Of a DNA stretch of 55,124 bases, positions 1 through 9,140 are shown in pieces (position 1 is the first letter of the stretch; each line of letters opens with the position of its first letter). Source of the stretch: a virus; IMG/VR virus record IMGVR_UViG_3300030104_000130, positions 1-55,124 of that record. One strand, given 5' to 3'. Under the pieces are notes generated by a model. It saw nothing but the letters and a program-made list of their open reading frames with translations. It did no database searches and was not told the DNA's origin. The translations under genes were made by a program, and so were the position numbers.

Positions 1-161
1 GCTGTACGTGCTAGTGATTCCATGTATTAAGTCTGTGCTAAGTTTTGTGTTCTTCCAATCTCTTGCCAAACACTACCGTTGTATCTAAAGCTAAAGATAT
101 CAGTCTTATTAGCTGTAGCAGTTACGGTAGGTGCTGTTGAAGCTGCAAACTCAAATACAGT
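1..161. repeat. Terminal direct repeat (assembly overlap), left copy
   Basis: Bases 1-161 match 54964-55124 at 159 of 161 positions; the differences are G78 versus A55041 and T123 versus C55086. The repeat begins inside the first codons of the 467-residue adhesin gene (its ATG complement at 21-23 equals 54984-54986) and runs into the fibre-tip gene at 27-503. Because the ends fall inside genes and join them perfectly, this is best read as the overlap of a circular or circularly permuted genome. A true terminal repeat of T7 size is less likely, since the copies differ and lie in coding sequence. Confidence 0.9.
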
Positions 162-503
162 ATTAAAAGCTACTGTACGAGCTGTACCGCCTTGTGCAAG
201 TTCTAAAGTTATAATAGCTCCTTCGACTGCATTACTAGGTGCAGCAAAGGTTGTATTTTCTGTAGTTACGTGAAAAGCATTAGCTGCTGCTGCTGCATCC
301 CAAGCTACTGAATTAGAACTTGAGGTTAAAGCTACCTGTGTAATACGTGCACTTGTTGTTGCAACCATTAACGGTGATGTAGCCGATGTAGCAATTGTTA
401 CAGCATTTTCGATCTTTGCTCCTGTAACTGCATCATCCGCAATTTTAGCTGTAGCAACTGCATCGTCTGCTAGAAGCTCACTTGGTATTTTAGTTGTTGC
501 CAT
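27..503 (-). CDS. Short tail-fibre tip-like protein, paralogue of the long fibre C-terminus
   Basis: This 158-residue protein opens with the TAKIADDAVTGAKIENAVT type motif that also occurs in the last fifth of the 1066-residue fibre (3028-6228). It ends with the same tail, Q-N-L-A-Q-T, after a matching SFRYNGSVWQE segment. It is therefore a free-standing copy of the distal fibre module, about 70% identical to it in DNA by eye over the final stretch. In transcription order it follows the DUF7483-like gene (521-1585) and precedes the second LamG/SPRY-like gene (53583-54986) across the genome junction. It is probably a structural adhesin part; function is inferred from paralogy only. The gene appears twice in the window because of the terminal overlap. 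Confidence 0.7.
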   Translation of the reverse strand: MATTKIPSELLADDAVATAKIADDAVTGAKIENAVTIATSATSPLMVATTSARITQVALTSSSNSVAWDAAAAANAFHVTTENTTFAAPSNAVEGAIITLELAQGGTARTVAFNTVFEFAASTAPTVTATANKTDIFSFRYNGSVWQEIGRTQNLAQT

Positions 504-520
504 GTTTTATATTTCTCCTA

Positions 521-1585
521 CTATCGGGCTGTACCCATAATTCCTGTTGATGTTACGAATGGATTTTCTGCAAATGCCATGTAGATGTATGTATGAGTAT
601 TTTGATTTACCCAACCAAAACTTGAACGCAGTTTAAAGCCATTGCTTAATATATCTAAGTTTGCATTTGCATTGTCATATTCTGCTGCACTTGAGTTTGG
701 ATGTAAGGCTTGGTCAGTTACATTAAATCCAGGTCTTTTGTTATCATACATCATCCAGTTATCACCACTATCACTTGATTTTTTAAAAAGTATAAAAGCA
801 GGTTTAAATCCTGTATACACAAACGGACCATCTGCATTTCCATTGCCGGTGTACTTGCCGAACTTACTGTAGCCTTGTTTTTCTGCGAAACAATAGACTA
901 CATAATCTTCAGTATTTGTATTAACATCACCCGAAGTGTTTTTTATACTAAAAACTGTAGATGTTGGAGATGTTGCATTCCAGTAACCAACTGAGTTACT
1001 TTGTGCCGATGTGTCGTTTAAATATAAGCTATAAGCATTAGATGTTAAATCTTTATGAAAAACAGTCCAGTTAGTTCCTGTTTGATCTCTGTTTTTAATT
1101 ATATACATCGCAGGAGCAACACCTAATCCATGCCCTATTGTTGCTGCTGTACCTGTTCCAGTATATTGAACAATGCTAAATCCAGCATCAGTATTGGCTT
1201 GTACTGTAGAGGTTATTGAGCCATTGCTGTTGGAAGCTGTCGTGCCACCATTGGCTTTCCATAACCAAGAACATTGAGCAGTGCTACTAGAGTTCATGGA
1301 ACTATCACCTGAACCTGCTGTAAAACCGTTAGAATCAAAAGAACTTAAATAATTTGCAAAAGTGCCTTCAGCAGCATTTGAGTTAGATGCTAAATATTTC
1401 GTTACGCCTCTACTACTATCAAATTGATGCCAACCATTTGTATCATTTTGTTCTTTATGCCACATAAAATCTGGTTGCATATCTGAGTTACCATCAAGAG
1501 TGATAGCATTTGTTCCACCATTACCAGTCCATTTTTTAACTTGAAAATGTGCTGATGGATCGTCTATTGCTGTGTACTTACCCAT
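521..1585 (-). CDS. DUF7483-like phage adhesin, copy 1
   Basis: This 354-residue protein belongs to a family common beside tail fibres of marine phages (recalled as DUF7483; the name should be confirmed). Visible hallmarks are the opening DDPSAHFQ, W-x-W-KANGGTT near residue 110, an IGHGLGVAPAMYIIK strand, and the closing MAFAENPF. A close paralogue lies at 52510-53583 and shares these marks in the same order. Its start ATG overlaps the stop of the upstream LamG/SPRY-like gene (TAATG at 1583-1587), so the two are translationally coupled. It is predicted to be a beta-rich surface protein on the tail; no enzyme motif is visible. Confidence 0.75.
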   Translation of the reverse strand: MGKYTAIDDPSAHFQVKKWTGNGGTNAITLDGNSDMQPDFMWHKEQNDTNGWHQFDSSRGVTKYLASNSNAAEGTFANYLSSFDSNGFTAGSGDSSMNSSSTAQCSWLWKANGGTTASNSNGSITSTVQANTDAGFSIVQYTGTGTAATIGHGLGVAPAMYIIKNRDQTGTNWTVFHKDLTSNAYSLYLNDTSAQSNSVGYWNATSPTSTVFSIKNTSGDVNTNTEDYVVYCFAEKQGYSKFGKYTGNGNADGPFVYTGFKPAFILFKKSSDSGDNWMMYDNKRPGFNVTDQALHPNSSAAEYDNANANLDILSNGFKLRSSFGWVNQNTHTYIYMAFAENPFVTSTGIMGTAR

Positions 1586-3021
1586 TAGGCTGTACCTCCA
1601 TATTCTGCTAAGTTTTTACCACATAATGCGTAGTACCCAGAAGGTGGTGCGTGTTCAAAAGTTCCGTAACCATTGGCATCTGATTGTGCTGAAGATATTG
1701 TTGCACCTGTATAACCCCCAAAATTTACTGTTTGGATACTGCCTTTAGTTTGAACAACAGGTATTGCAAAAATACCATCATCAGTCTGACTTCCCATGTT
1801 ATACAAAGATAAATTTGTTCCATTGGTAACTGCACTACCATCATAATAAAAACTTATTTGGTTATCATCTAAATTTAAAGCAATCCCAACAAACTTACCT
1901 GCTCCACTAGAGTCAACAGTTCCTAAACTACCCGTAATTGACCTGCTTCCACCATTCCATGCAACATAATTACCAGCATCCATTTGCCATACAGCAAGTG
2001 CATTTCCGTTAGTACTTGCTCCTACTTGAACATTATCATAATCTTGTTGAAATGTGTGAAAACCTACATAAATTCTTGCACCATATGTTGCTACTACTTC
2101 ATTGATATAATTTTCAAAATACCATTTACCTTTTGTTACTCCCATAGTTCCTGCATATGAAAGGTCTTGGTTGCCCCCACTTAATCCATATTGAGTTGCA
2201 CCATTTGTAGGTAATTGTACGCTGCTATTAAATCCTGTAAAAAGTGCATTAAGCGTACAAAAATTATTAGTAGGTGTGTCAGTTGATTGATCGGCTGCTG
2301 TTAAATTTACTTTAGTCCAATTAGTATCATCGCCTTTTGCATTTGCTCCTAAATCTGATGCAGTTTTAAAATCTAAGTATGCACTTTGACCGGGGTAACT
2401 ACCTGTGTATTCTTTGGGAATCCATATACCACTATCATCATCATATTCTCCAAACTCTGTGGGTGCTACTGCTAAACCATCTAAATAATTAAATTCTGCC
2501 ATATAACCACTAAAGCCATGATAAGTTGAATCATAAGAACCTATCCTTGCTAATGTGCCAGAATAGACTGCAGTTTCAAAATTTTGTGGTGGATATTGCC
2601 TAGATGCCCAATCTGTGATTTCTGCTCCATTTACATAAACTCTAAATCTATCTGCTTCTGTGCTTTGAGTTGTATCTACTTTCCAAACAATATGATACCA
2701 AGCTGATGTATCTCTAAACTGTTGTGTCGTTGTGCTTCTATATTGAGCAGTTTTACCTATATCTAACCACAGTTCATCTGATGACAAACCAAAACCAATT
2801 CTTACAGCTTCTGAATGAACTCCACCATCCCAAAGCTCTTGTGTACCTCCAAGCTTACTTCTTTTACACCAAAAACTTACTGTAAAAGTTTTATCGTTAG
2901 TGCCTGAAGCATTGGTTCTTGTAAAATACTCGTCATTAGCATCTTCAAATTTTACAGAGTTATCAATATCATACCCAGTCGAGACACTGCCACGATTCAT
3001 TGTGCGTTGTAAAAAAGCCAT
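1585..3021 (-). CDS. LamG/SPRY-like tail surface protein, copy 1
   Basis: This 478-residue protein starts MAFLQRTMNRGSVSTGYDI, a leader shared with its paralogue at 53583-54986. The N-terminal half (about 30-190) looks like a concanavalin/LamG jelly roll: KTFTVSFWCKRS, WYHIVWKVD, RFRVYVNG, GYMAEFNYLDG. The second half has a SPRY-like pattern, GKWYFENYI followed by VGIALNLDDNQISFYYDG. Such domains bind carbohydrate or protein ligands, so a role in receptor binding is inferred. It lies directly downstream of the long tail fibre (6-bp gap) and upstream of the DUF7483-like gene. C-terminal GYYALCGKNLAEYGG is conserved in the paralogue. Confidence 0.75.
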   Translation of the reverse strand: MAFLQRTMNRGSVSTGYDIDNSVKFEDANDEYFTRTNASGTNDKTFTVSFWCKRSKLGGTQELWDGGVHSEAVRIGFGLSSDELWLDIGKTAQYRSTTTQQFRDTSAWYHIVWKVDTTQSTEADRFRVYVNGAEITDWASRQYPPQNFETAVYSGTLARIGSYDSTYHGFSGYMAEFNYLDGLAVAPTEFGEYDDDSGIWIPKEYTGSYPGQSAYLDFKTASDLGANAKGDDTNWTKVNLTAADQSTDTPTNNFCTLNALFTGFNSSVQLPTNGATQYGLSGGNQDLSYAGTMGVTKGKWYFENYINEVVATYGARIYVGFHTFQQDYDNVQVGASTNGNALAVWQMDAGNYVAWNGGSRSITGSLGTVDSSGAGKFVGIALNLDDNQISFYYDGSAVTNGTNLSLYNMGSQTDDGIFAIPVVQTKGSIQTVNFGGYTGATISSAQSDANGYGTFEHAPPSGYYALCGKNLAEYGGTA

Positions 3022-3027
3022 ATAGTA

Positions 3028-6000
3028 TTAAGTTTGTGCTAAGTTCTGTACTCTTCCTACTTCTTGCCATACAGAGCCATTGTATCTGAATGAGAAGATA
3101 TCTGTTTTGTTAGCTGTTGCTGTAATTGTTGGTGCTGTACTTGCAGCAAATTCAAAAGCTGTATTCCATGCAACAGTTCTTGGAGTTCCTCCTTGAGCTA
3201 TTTCTATGGAAATAATAGCACCTTCAGTATTATTAGTTGGTGCTGAAATTGTAGTGTTTTCTGTTGTAAGATGAAAAGCATTTGATTTTGCAGCAGCATC
3301 CCAAGCTACAGCATTTGAACTAGATGTTAAAGCTTGTTGAGTTACATTAGCTGCAGCAGTTGCTGTAACAGCCGGAGCTGTTGCTGACGTTGCAAAAGTT
3401 ACAGCGTTTTCAATTTTAGCACCTGTAACTTGATCGTCTCCAATGTGTGCAGTATCAATACTACCATCAGTATAATGTTCACTATCAATTGCATCATCGG
3501 CTATTTTAGCACCAGTTACTGCATCAGCAGCTATTTTAGCAGTTGAAACTGAGTTATCACTTGGAGTTCCTATTGCGACTTCTTCAGCATTATAAGCTGT
3601 AATAACTCTACCATTTAAAGGAGCTTCAGATAATGTTAAAGTAGTTCCTGAAACACTATAACTGTTATGTGCTTGGAATACACCATCAATAAAGACCATT
3701 AAGTTATTTTCACTTGATGGAGCTGAAGACAATGTAAAGGCTGTAGTACTATCATCACCTGTAAAGATGTTAGTAGAAAAAGAACCACTTCCTCCTCCAA
3801 TGCTACCCCAAGCATCTGTATAACCTTCAAACTCTCCTGTAGTTGAGTTATATCTAAAATAACCTGCTGCCGGACTTCCCGGTCTTTGTGCTGTTGTACC
3901 TACTGGTATATGTATTGAGTCTGTATTAGAACCTAAGTCTAATGAAACATCCGGAGATGCATTACCAATACCTACACGATTGTTTGAGCTATCAACTTTT
4001 AGAGTTGATGTATCTACAGCAAGGTCTCCAGAAATTGTTAAACTTGATAAAGTTCCAACACTTGTAATATTTGTTTGAGCTGCTGTAGCTATTGTACCTG
4101 TTAAATTATTAACAATTAAATTACCAGCAGCATATCCTGTAGCACTAGTATTTACAGTTGTTGAAGGTACAGTTTGAGTATCACAGAATAATCTAAATGT
4201 ATTATCTGTAGAAGCATCATAATATAATCCAGCATACTTAGTAGTACTAGATTCTACATACTTACCATAAAAACCAAAGTCTGTAGTGTTTCCTGTATTC
4301 TCATCTGTTAAACCTGTAAAATTAGAATCACTAACAACTGAACCTGTTTGTGTAGTTGTACCAGTAACAGTTAGGTTTCCGGCTACACTTAAGTTATTTG
4401 CAATTGTAATATCATTAGCTAACTTGTCACCTGTAACTTGGTCGTCAGCAATATGAACTGTGTCAATTGCACCATCAGCTATTTGAGCTGAATCAATAGC
4501 ATCGTCTGCTATCATAGAATTTACAATGACATCAGAACCTATAACTAAATCTATTGTACCATCACCATCTTCGTATGTTGCTGCAATACCTGTTTCAGTA
4601 TTACTTGAAAACATAGCACCAACAGTGTCTTGTACAACTTCTGAAAGGTCTATATTTGCTGTACCATCAAAAGACACACCATGTATAGTTCTTGCAGTTT
4701 CTAAAGCTGTAGCAGTAGCTGCGTTACCTGTAGTACTTTGATTAAGTGTACCAACTGTTAAATCAATTGTACCATCACTATCTTCATATGTAACGGTAAT
4801 ACCTGACTCAGTGTTAGAACTAAACATAGCTCCAACAGTATCTTGAACAACTTCAGTTAAATCTATATTAGCTGTACCGTCAAATGATACTCCATGAATT
4901 GTACGTGCTGTTGCTAATGCTGTAGCTGTTGCCACATTACCAGTTGTTAAAGCTATAGTACCTGCAGTAGAAGGTAAAGTTACAGTTGGATTACCACTAA
5001 AACTAGCATGTGCAGGTGCTTGTAGTCTTAAATAGTGAGCATTATTTGATTCACAATAAAAATCTACATAAGACTGAGTACCACCATTTTTAATTTTAAT
5101 ACCGCCTTGTTGAATAACTACACCATTTGTAGAGCCACCTCCGACTCCAATAGAAGTAGTAATTTCTAATGATGCTGGTAAAACAAAGTCTAATGTATTA
5201 TCTGAATCATCATAAGTTACTGTAATGTTTGTTTCTGTGTTAGAGCTAACCATAGCTCCTACAGTATCACTAATTGTTTCTGCTAGTGTTGTACCGTTCA
5301 CTGTAATTGCATCAGCTTCTAAAGTACCATCAATGTCTACATCTCCTGAAATATCAAGTGTAGCTGCATCTAACTCACCACTAATAGTTATGTTTCTACC
5401 ACCAGTTATATCTTTGTTTGAATCTGTAACAATAGCTTTAGAAGCTTCTACAGTTCCTGCTGTTGAAACATCTACATAGTTAAGTTCTGTTGTAGTGGCT
5501 GTAACACCATCAAGTAAATTTAATTCTGTAGCTGTGCTTGTAACACCATCAAGAATATTTAATTCAGCAGCAGTAGATGTTACTCCGTCTAATATATTTA
5601 GTTCTGCTGCAGTTGATGTAATTGTTGTTCCATTAAAGTCTATTGCATCTAAGTAAGCTACACCATCAATATAAATATCTTTCCATTGTTGTGAAGAACT
5701 ACCTAAATCATAAGTATTATCATCATCAGGAATAATGTTAGAATCAACATCAGCACCAAATACTACGTTATCAGTAGCTGCATCACCCATAGTGATTGTA
5801 CCACCGTTAAAAGTTGTAGTACCAGTTACTGTAAGATTACCTCCAACTGCTACGTTCCCAGTTGTAGTAATAGAATCTATATACGCATCTTTAAAATATA
5901 ATGAGCTTGTACCTAAATCAACATCACTGTCTGTTATAGGAATAACTGCTCCGTCTTGTATTCTTATTTGTTGTACAGGACTACTAGAGACTTCTACATA

Positions 6001-6228
6001 AAATTCAATATGATTATTTGTAGTATCAATTAATACTTTATTGTTTGGAGAAGTTTCTCCTGCATCTCCAATTAATCCTATAACTGGACCTTCGGCTGTA
6101 GTGCCATCGTGTTTGTGTCCTGTTGAATTATGAAAAGCGTTTACGAGTTGGTTAAATTCATTATTGAATAACGCTGCAGTGATTGTATCACCGTCTGCAA
6201 ACGAACTCTGTCTAGTGTAACTTGCCAT
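3028..6228 (-). CDS. Long tail fibre protein
   Basis: At 1066 residues this is the principal tail fibre. The N-terminus contains the ITAALFNNEFNQL and HKHDGT motifs usual at the virion-proximal end of marine podovirus fibres. The shaft is highly repetitive. Around residues 205-260 there are three copies of an (A/T)ELN(I/L)LDGVT unit, and around 430-530 two near-identical copies of a segment containing RTIHGVSFDGTANIDL. Near residues 865-920 are repeated IADDAI/VTGAKI units, followed by the distal module that also exists separately as the gene at 27-503. The gene sits downstream of tail tube B and heads the adhesin cassette. Internal repeats make recombination-driven exchange plausible. Confidence 0.85.
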   Translation of the reverse strand: MASYTRQSSFADGDTITAALFNNEFNQLVNAFHNSTGHKHDGTTAEGPVIGLIGDAGETSPNNKVLIDTTNNHIEFYVEVSSSPVQQIRIQDGAVIPITDSDVDLGTSSLYFKDAYIDSITTTGNVAVGGNLTVTGTTTFNGGTITMGDAATDNVVFGADVDSNIIPDDDNTYDLGSSSQQWKDIYIDGVAYLDAIDFNGTTITSTAAELNILDGVTSTAAELNILDGVTSTATELNLLDGVTATTTELNYVDVSTAGTVEASKAIVTDSNKDITGGRNITISGELDAATLDISGDVDIDGTLEADAITVNGTTLAETISDTVGAMVSSNTETNITVTYDDSDNTLDFVLPASLEITTSIGVGGGSTNGVVIQQGGIKIKNGGTQSYVDFYCESNNAHYLRLQAPAHASFSGNPTVTLPSTAGTIALTTGNVATATALATARTIHGVSFDGTANIDLTEVVQDTVGAMFSSNTESGITVTYEDSDGTIDLTVGTLNQSTTGNAATATALETARTIHGVSFDGTANIDLSEVVQDTVGAMFSSNTETGIAATYEDGDGTIDLVIGSDVIVNSMIADDAIDSAQIADGAIDTVHIADDQVTGDKLANDITIANNLSVAGNLTVTGTTTQTGSVVSDSNFTGLTDENTGNTTDFGFYGKYVESSTTKYAGLYYDASTDNTFRLFCDTQTVPSTTVNTSATGYAAGNLIVNNLTGTIATAAQTNITSVGTLSSLTISGDLAVDTSTLKVDSSNNRVGIGNASPDVSLDLGSNTDSIHIPVGTTAQRPGSPAAGYFRYNSTTGEFEGYTDAWGSIGGGSGSFSTNIFTGDDSTTAFTLSSAPSSENNLMVFIDGVFQAHNSYSVSGTTLTLSEAPLNGRVITAYNAEEVAIGTPSDNSVSTAKIAADAVTGAKIADDAIDSEHYTDGSIDTAHIGDDQVTGAKIENAVTFATSATAPAVTATAAANVTQQALTSSSNAVAWDAAAKSNAFHLTTENTTISAPTNNTEGAIISIEIAQGGTPRTVAWNTAFEFAASTAPTITATANKTDIFSFRYNGSVWQEVGRVQNLAQT

Positions 6229-6234
6229 GTTTGT

Positions 6235-7830
6235 TTATCTCCTGCCTGAAGGTATAAAGTCTACGTAAAGACCATTAATTGTATAAGGTGGTTTTGTATC
6301 ATCACTTATAAATGTAAAATTATTACTGTGTCCACTGCCCTGTAGTGGCACTCTAATTAAAGGATTATTACCGCCACCAAATACTGTTGTAGCAAATATA
6401 CCATCTCCAAAGATAGCTGGTGGATTAATAACTCCTAAATTAAAAGGGTTAGGTGGTTGAGGTGTATCTGTATTACCATAATCAAATCTAACTTGAACAT
6501 CTGGTTCTACAACACCTTCAGCACTTGCAGATACTTTTACAAAGTGTAAAGTTTTTAAAGTACCTAAATCACCATAATCATAGTTTGGTGTAGCATATCT
6601 TGCTAAAATGGAAGAGCCATCAAAGTTATTACCTGTATCGTGATTATACACGTAACCTGTAGTAGAACCATGAAAATACTTTTCAACACCATTTTGATTA
6701 AACCCCGAGCCAATCTCAGTAACTTCTATTCCTCTTGTTTCTCCCCACTCAAATCCGTTGGGTCTTAATGTTCCTATAATACCTCTTTGTTGATTTCCAG
6801 ACACTGAAGTATCTGTATAAAATAATCTATATTGTGATTTCTCACGTATAACAACACTACTAATAATAAAACTATTAATGTTGTTGGCAAGGTCTGTAAG
6901 TAAAGGTTGGATAGCTTTACTAACTGTACCCAACTCAACGTCTCCAATCCTTGCAGTACCAGCGACTGTTCTCAGTCCATCTGGTGCTAAAAAGAGTAGG
7001 TCACCGCCTATCTCTTGAATACTATAACCACTTAAACATCCAATGTTTTTGGCTACAGGTATAACTACCGGTGTGCCATTTATATCTTGTAACTTAAATA
7101 TACTATTTTCACAAAATATAAACAGTTCATTACGGAAGCTTTTTAATCCTACTATCTGGTCTGATAAGGTTATAGAACCTGAACCAGTACCACTAAAGTC
7201 GGTGGGGTCTAAAAGTTTACTATAAAATACTGTGCTAAGATTATCTTCTACACCTGCAACAACTAAATGTTTATCGTGTATCTCACCATGTGTTGCAAAC
7301 TTAGTTCCTGTTACAGTAACTTCACCACCAAAGAATGTTCTTGTATTAATGTTAGCACCTGTACCTTCCATTCTAAAAAAGTAAGGCTTGTTAGCTCCAT
7401 CACAAATTACAAGCAATCCATAATCAAAGTCTGCTCCTTCAAATAAAGAAAAGCTAACTTGCCCTTGTGATGTACGTGTTAATGTACTTCTGCCTGTAAA
7501 GGCTGTGTGGTCATCACCACTACTTGCTACAGAACTTCTACTTACATTTAACCAATTGTTTCCATCTTGACTAAAAAATATTCCTGTTCCTGCACAGGCT
7601 ATAACACCATCAGCATAAGGTATAACTCCTAATACATTTGTTGTGCTACCTGTAACTTTAGCACTACCAAACTGACTAAAACCATTTATACGTCTATATC
7701 CACCTTCGATAGAGACTTCAAAGTTTCGCAGTTCTTGAGCAACTCCGGGACTTTTAAGTAAATCAATCGCATTAGAAGATTTAACTAAGCCACCAGAACA
7801 GGCTACTGTATAAGGTTGTGATGCTGCCAT
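6235..7830 (-). CDS. Tail tube protein B-like (nozzle)
   Basis: This 531-residue protein is placed exactly where T7-like phages carry gp12, between tail tube A and the fibre. It begins with CSGGLVKSSNAIDLLKSPG and a GGYRRINGF motif typical of marine podovirus nozzle proteins. It then shows recurring beta-strand blocks with VLGVIPYADG and LLVICDGANKPYFFR, suggesting a beta-propeller. Length is shorter than T7 gp12 (about 790). It would form the distal part of the short tail tube and carry the fibres. Identification rests on position and general pattern rather than on a diagnostic motif. Confidence 0.7.
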   Translation of the reverse strand: MAASQPYTVACSGGLVKSSNAIDLLKSPGVAQELRNFEVSIEGGYRRINGFSQFGSAKVTGSTTNVLGVIPYADGVIACAGTGIFFSQDGNNWLNVSRSSVASSGDDHTAFTGRSTLTRTSQGQVSFSLFEGADFDYGLLVICDGANKPYFFRMEGTGANINTRTFFGGEVTVTGTKFATHGEIHDKHLVVAGVEDNLSTVFYSKLLDPTDFSGTGSGSITLSDQIVGLKSFRNELFIFCENSIFKLQDINGTPVVIPVAKNIGCLSGYSIQEIGGDLLFLAPDGLRTVAGTARIGDVELGTVSKAIQPLLTDLANNINSFIISSVVIREKSQYRLFYTDTSVSGNQQRGIIGTLRPNGFEWGETRGIEVTEIGSGFNQNGVEKYFHGSTTGYVYNHDTGNNFDGSSILARYATPNYDYGDLGTLKTLHFVKVSASAEGVVEPDVQVRFDYGNTDTPQPPNPFNLGVINPPAIFGDGIFATTVFGGGNNPLIRVPLQGSGHSNNFTFISDDTKPPYTINGLYVDFIPSGRR

Positions 7831-7833
7831 ATA

Positions 7834-8601
7834 TTAAAAATATCTTCTATCGTCTGTCATAGTACGAGGAGTAGGATTAATCAAATTAGATTTCATACTT
7901 CTCAATGACTTTTTATAATCATCCATAGCAAAAGCTGCTTGTTGTGGAGATTCTTTAAACTGCCAAACATAATATCTTGTTTTAGCTGTTATGACATTCG
8001 TATATTGTTCTGGAAATACAACTGTATCTCCATGTGCTGTAAGTTTTGTTGGCTTATCAAAAGCATAAAAATGTACATTGTAAACTTTATCAGGGATTGG
8101 ACTCAATCCAAACTTTCTAGAATCAGGAGATTTAATTACAAATTTAGGTTCTCCAAAAGATTGTGACCCTGCATCATCTGCATTTTCACTATCTCTATAA
8201 TATCTTTTCCAGTCTGCTAAGTTTAAAAACATTAACCCTTTTGATATAAAGGGAGCTGATTCACCACTAACATTAATTGTAGTTAAATAAAAATCATCCC
8301 AGTCTATAGAACCAAAATCATCTTGAACGCTTGAGCTACTAGCTTTTAGTTCGTACCACCTAGTACCAGCTACTGTAGCTACTGTTACGTTTCCATAGAA
8401 GGGATCAGTTGCACCACTTTCACCTACTGCAAAAAATGGTAACTGTGGTTCTTCATTTGCTATATCAAATATAGATTTATTAATAGCATCCTTGACAAAC
8501 TGTTGAAGTCCTACAGCACTTGAAAAGTTTGCAGAAGTCAATGGTATTTCATTGAGTTCTCTTAGTACTTCATTAGTTAAATCAAGATATGTTGTTGCCA
8601 T
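7834..8601 (-). CDS. Tail tube protein A-like (head-to-tail adaptor)
   Basis: At 255 residues it fits the T7 gp11 class in size and position. The N-terminus, TYLDLTNEVLRELNE followed by a helical segment with AINKSIFDIANEEPQLPF, is the usual start of this family, in which a helical bundle docks on the portal. A later WQFKESPQQAAFA block and SLRSMKSNL near the end are also typical. The ATG overlaps the stop of the tiny upstream gene (TAATG at 8599-8603). It probably forms the ring joining portal and tail nozzle. Confidence 0.75.
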   Translation of the reverse strand: MATTYLDLTNEVLRELNEIPLTSANFSSAVGLQQFVKDAINKSIFDIANEEPQLPFFAVGESGATDPFYGNVTVATVAGTRWYELKASSSSVQDDFGSIDWDDFYLTTINVSGESAPFISKGLMFLNLADWKRYYRDSENADDAGSQSFGEPKFVIKSPDSRKFGLSPIPDKVYNVHFYAFDKPTKLTAHGDTVVFPEQYTNVITAKTRYYVWQFKESPQQAAFAMDDYKKSLRSMKSNLINPTPRTMTDDRRYF

Positions 8602-8777
8602 TATTTTCTGCCTTTAGCTTTTAGTTTTGCTTTTTTGCTTAAATCTTTAAAGTGAAAAAGTCTTTCACTTGTTTTACCATGAGTTAGTCCTGTATGTAAT
8701 TGTCCATTAGGCATTTTATGAGTATTGCCTGTCCATTTAGTTCCATCTCTTTTAAAATGTGGTACGCCTTTAGCCAT
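8601..8777 (-). CDS. Small basic phage protein, 58 residues
   Basis: A 58-residue reading frame begins MAKGVPHFKRDGTKWTG and ends in a run of Lys/Arg (AKLKAKGRK). It is strongly basic, with a histidine-containing middle (THKMPNG, HTGLTHGKT). Its stop overlaps the start of the tail adaptor gene and its start is 3 bp from the next tiny gene, so it is part of the late operon. Similar short basic proteins occur between coat and tail genes in marine podoviruses. Function unknown; a virion or DNA-binding role is possible. Confidence 0.65.
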   Translation of the reverse strand: MAKGVPHFKRDGTKWTGNTHKMPNGQLHTGLTHGKTSERLFHFKDLSKKAKLKAKGRK

Positions 8778-8779
8778 GA

Positions 8780-8929
8780 TTAATTAGGTTTTGCTGGTGT
8801 CATACCACCATCTCTGTACATCGTTCTACCCATATTAGCTGGTTTTCTTTTAGGCATTTTACCGTCCATCATTCCTTGACGTTTAGCTTTCCCACCTGTT
8901 CCCATTTTTTTCTTTTTAGGTCCGTACAT
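8780..8929 (-). CDS. Small Lys/Met/Gly-rich protein, 49 residues
   Basis: This frame starts MYGPKKKKMGTGGKAKRQ and continues with KMPKRKPANMGRT and a C-terminal RDGGMTPAKPN. It is very basic and has no membrane segment. A good ribosome site (AGGAGATAATT before ATG) lies in the end of the preceding gene, whose stop is 2 bp away. Function unknown. Its tight packing in the operon supports it as a real gene. Confidence 0.65.
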   Translation of the reverse strand: MYGPKKKKMGTGGKAKRQGMMDGKMPKRKPANMGRTMYRDGGMTPAKPN

Positions 8930-8931
8930 AA

Positions 8932-9090
8932 TTATCTCCTATCTTCTTTATTAAGTTCACGGTAATAGCTAGGCTTTAAACTTTCATTGTATCCTGCCAT
9001 TTCTCTACACTTCTGAACTTTTTCTTCAATAGAGTTATAGTTAGAAATGTTTCCACTTGGTTGTCTTTGATTTCCTTTTTGTTCTTCCAT
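8932..9090 (-). CDS. Small hydrophilic protein, 52 residues
   Basis: The 52-residue product begins MEEQKGNQRQPSGNIS and ends YYRELNKEDRR, with a central short helix containing EEKVQKCREMAGYNE. It is the first gene after the coat-protein terminator (9101-9130), and GGAAATAAA before the ATG gives a ribosome site. No family is recognised. Because the terminator precedes it, it and the following tail genes are expected at lower levels than the coat. Confidence 0.6.
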   Translation of the reverse strand: MEEQKGNQRQPSGNISNYNSIEEKVQKCREMAGYNESLKPSYYRELNKEDRR

Positions 9091-9100
9091 TTTATTTCCT

Positions 9101-9130
9101 ATAAAAGTGGAGGAGTCCGAAGACTCCCCC
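9101..9130 (-). terminator. Intrinsic terminator with UUCG tetraloop after the coat gene
   Basis: On the minus strand the RNA reads GGGGGAGUC-UUCG-GACUCCUCC, a nine-pair stem with one G-U pair and the extra-stable C(UUCG)G loop, followed by ACUUUUAU. Stem arms are 9122-9130 and 9109-9117. It lies 10 bp past the coat stop codon. The U-run is short, so partial termination or protection of the coat mRNA 3' end is likely rather than a complete stop, since the tail genes downstream have no promoter that I can see. Confidence 0.8.
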
Positions 9131-9140
9131 GAGTTTGGTA

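Noticed and set aside
5500-5620. CRISPR-like short regular repeats
   Set aside because: These are coding repeats of the fibre shaft (LNILDGVT units), not repeats with unique spacers.
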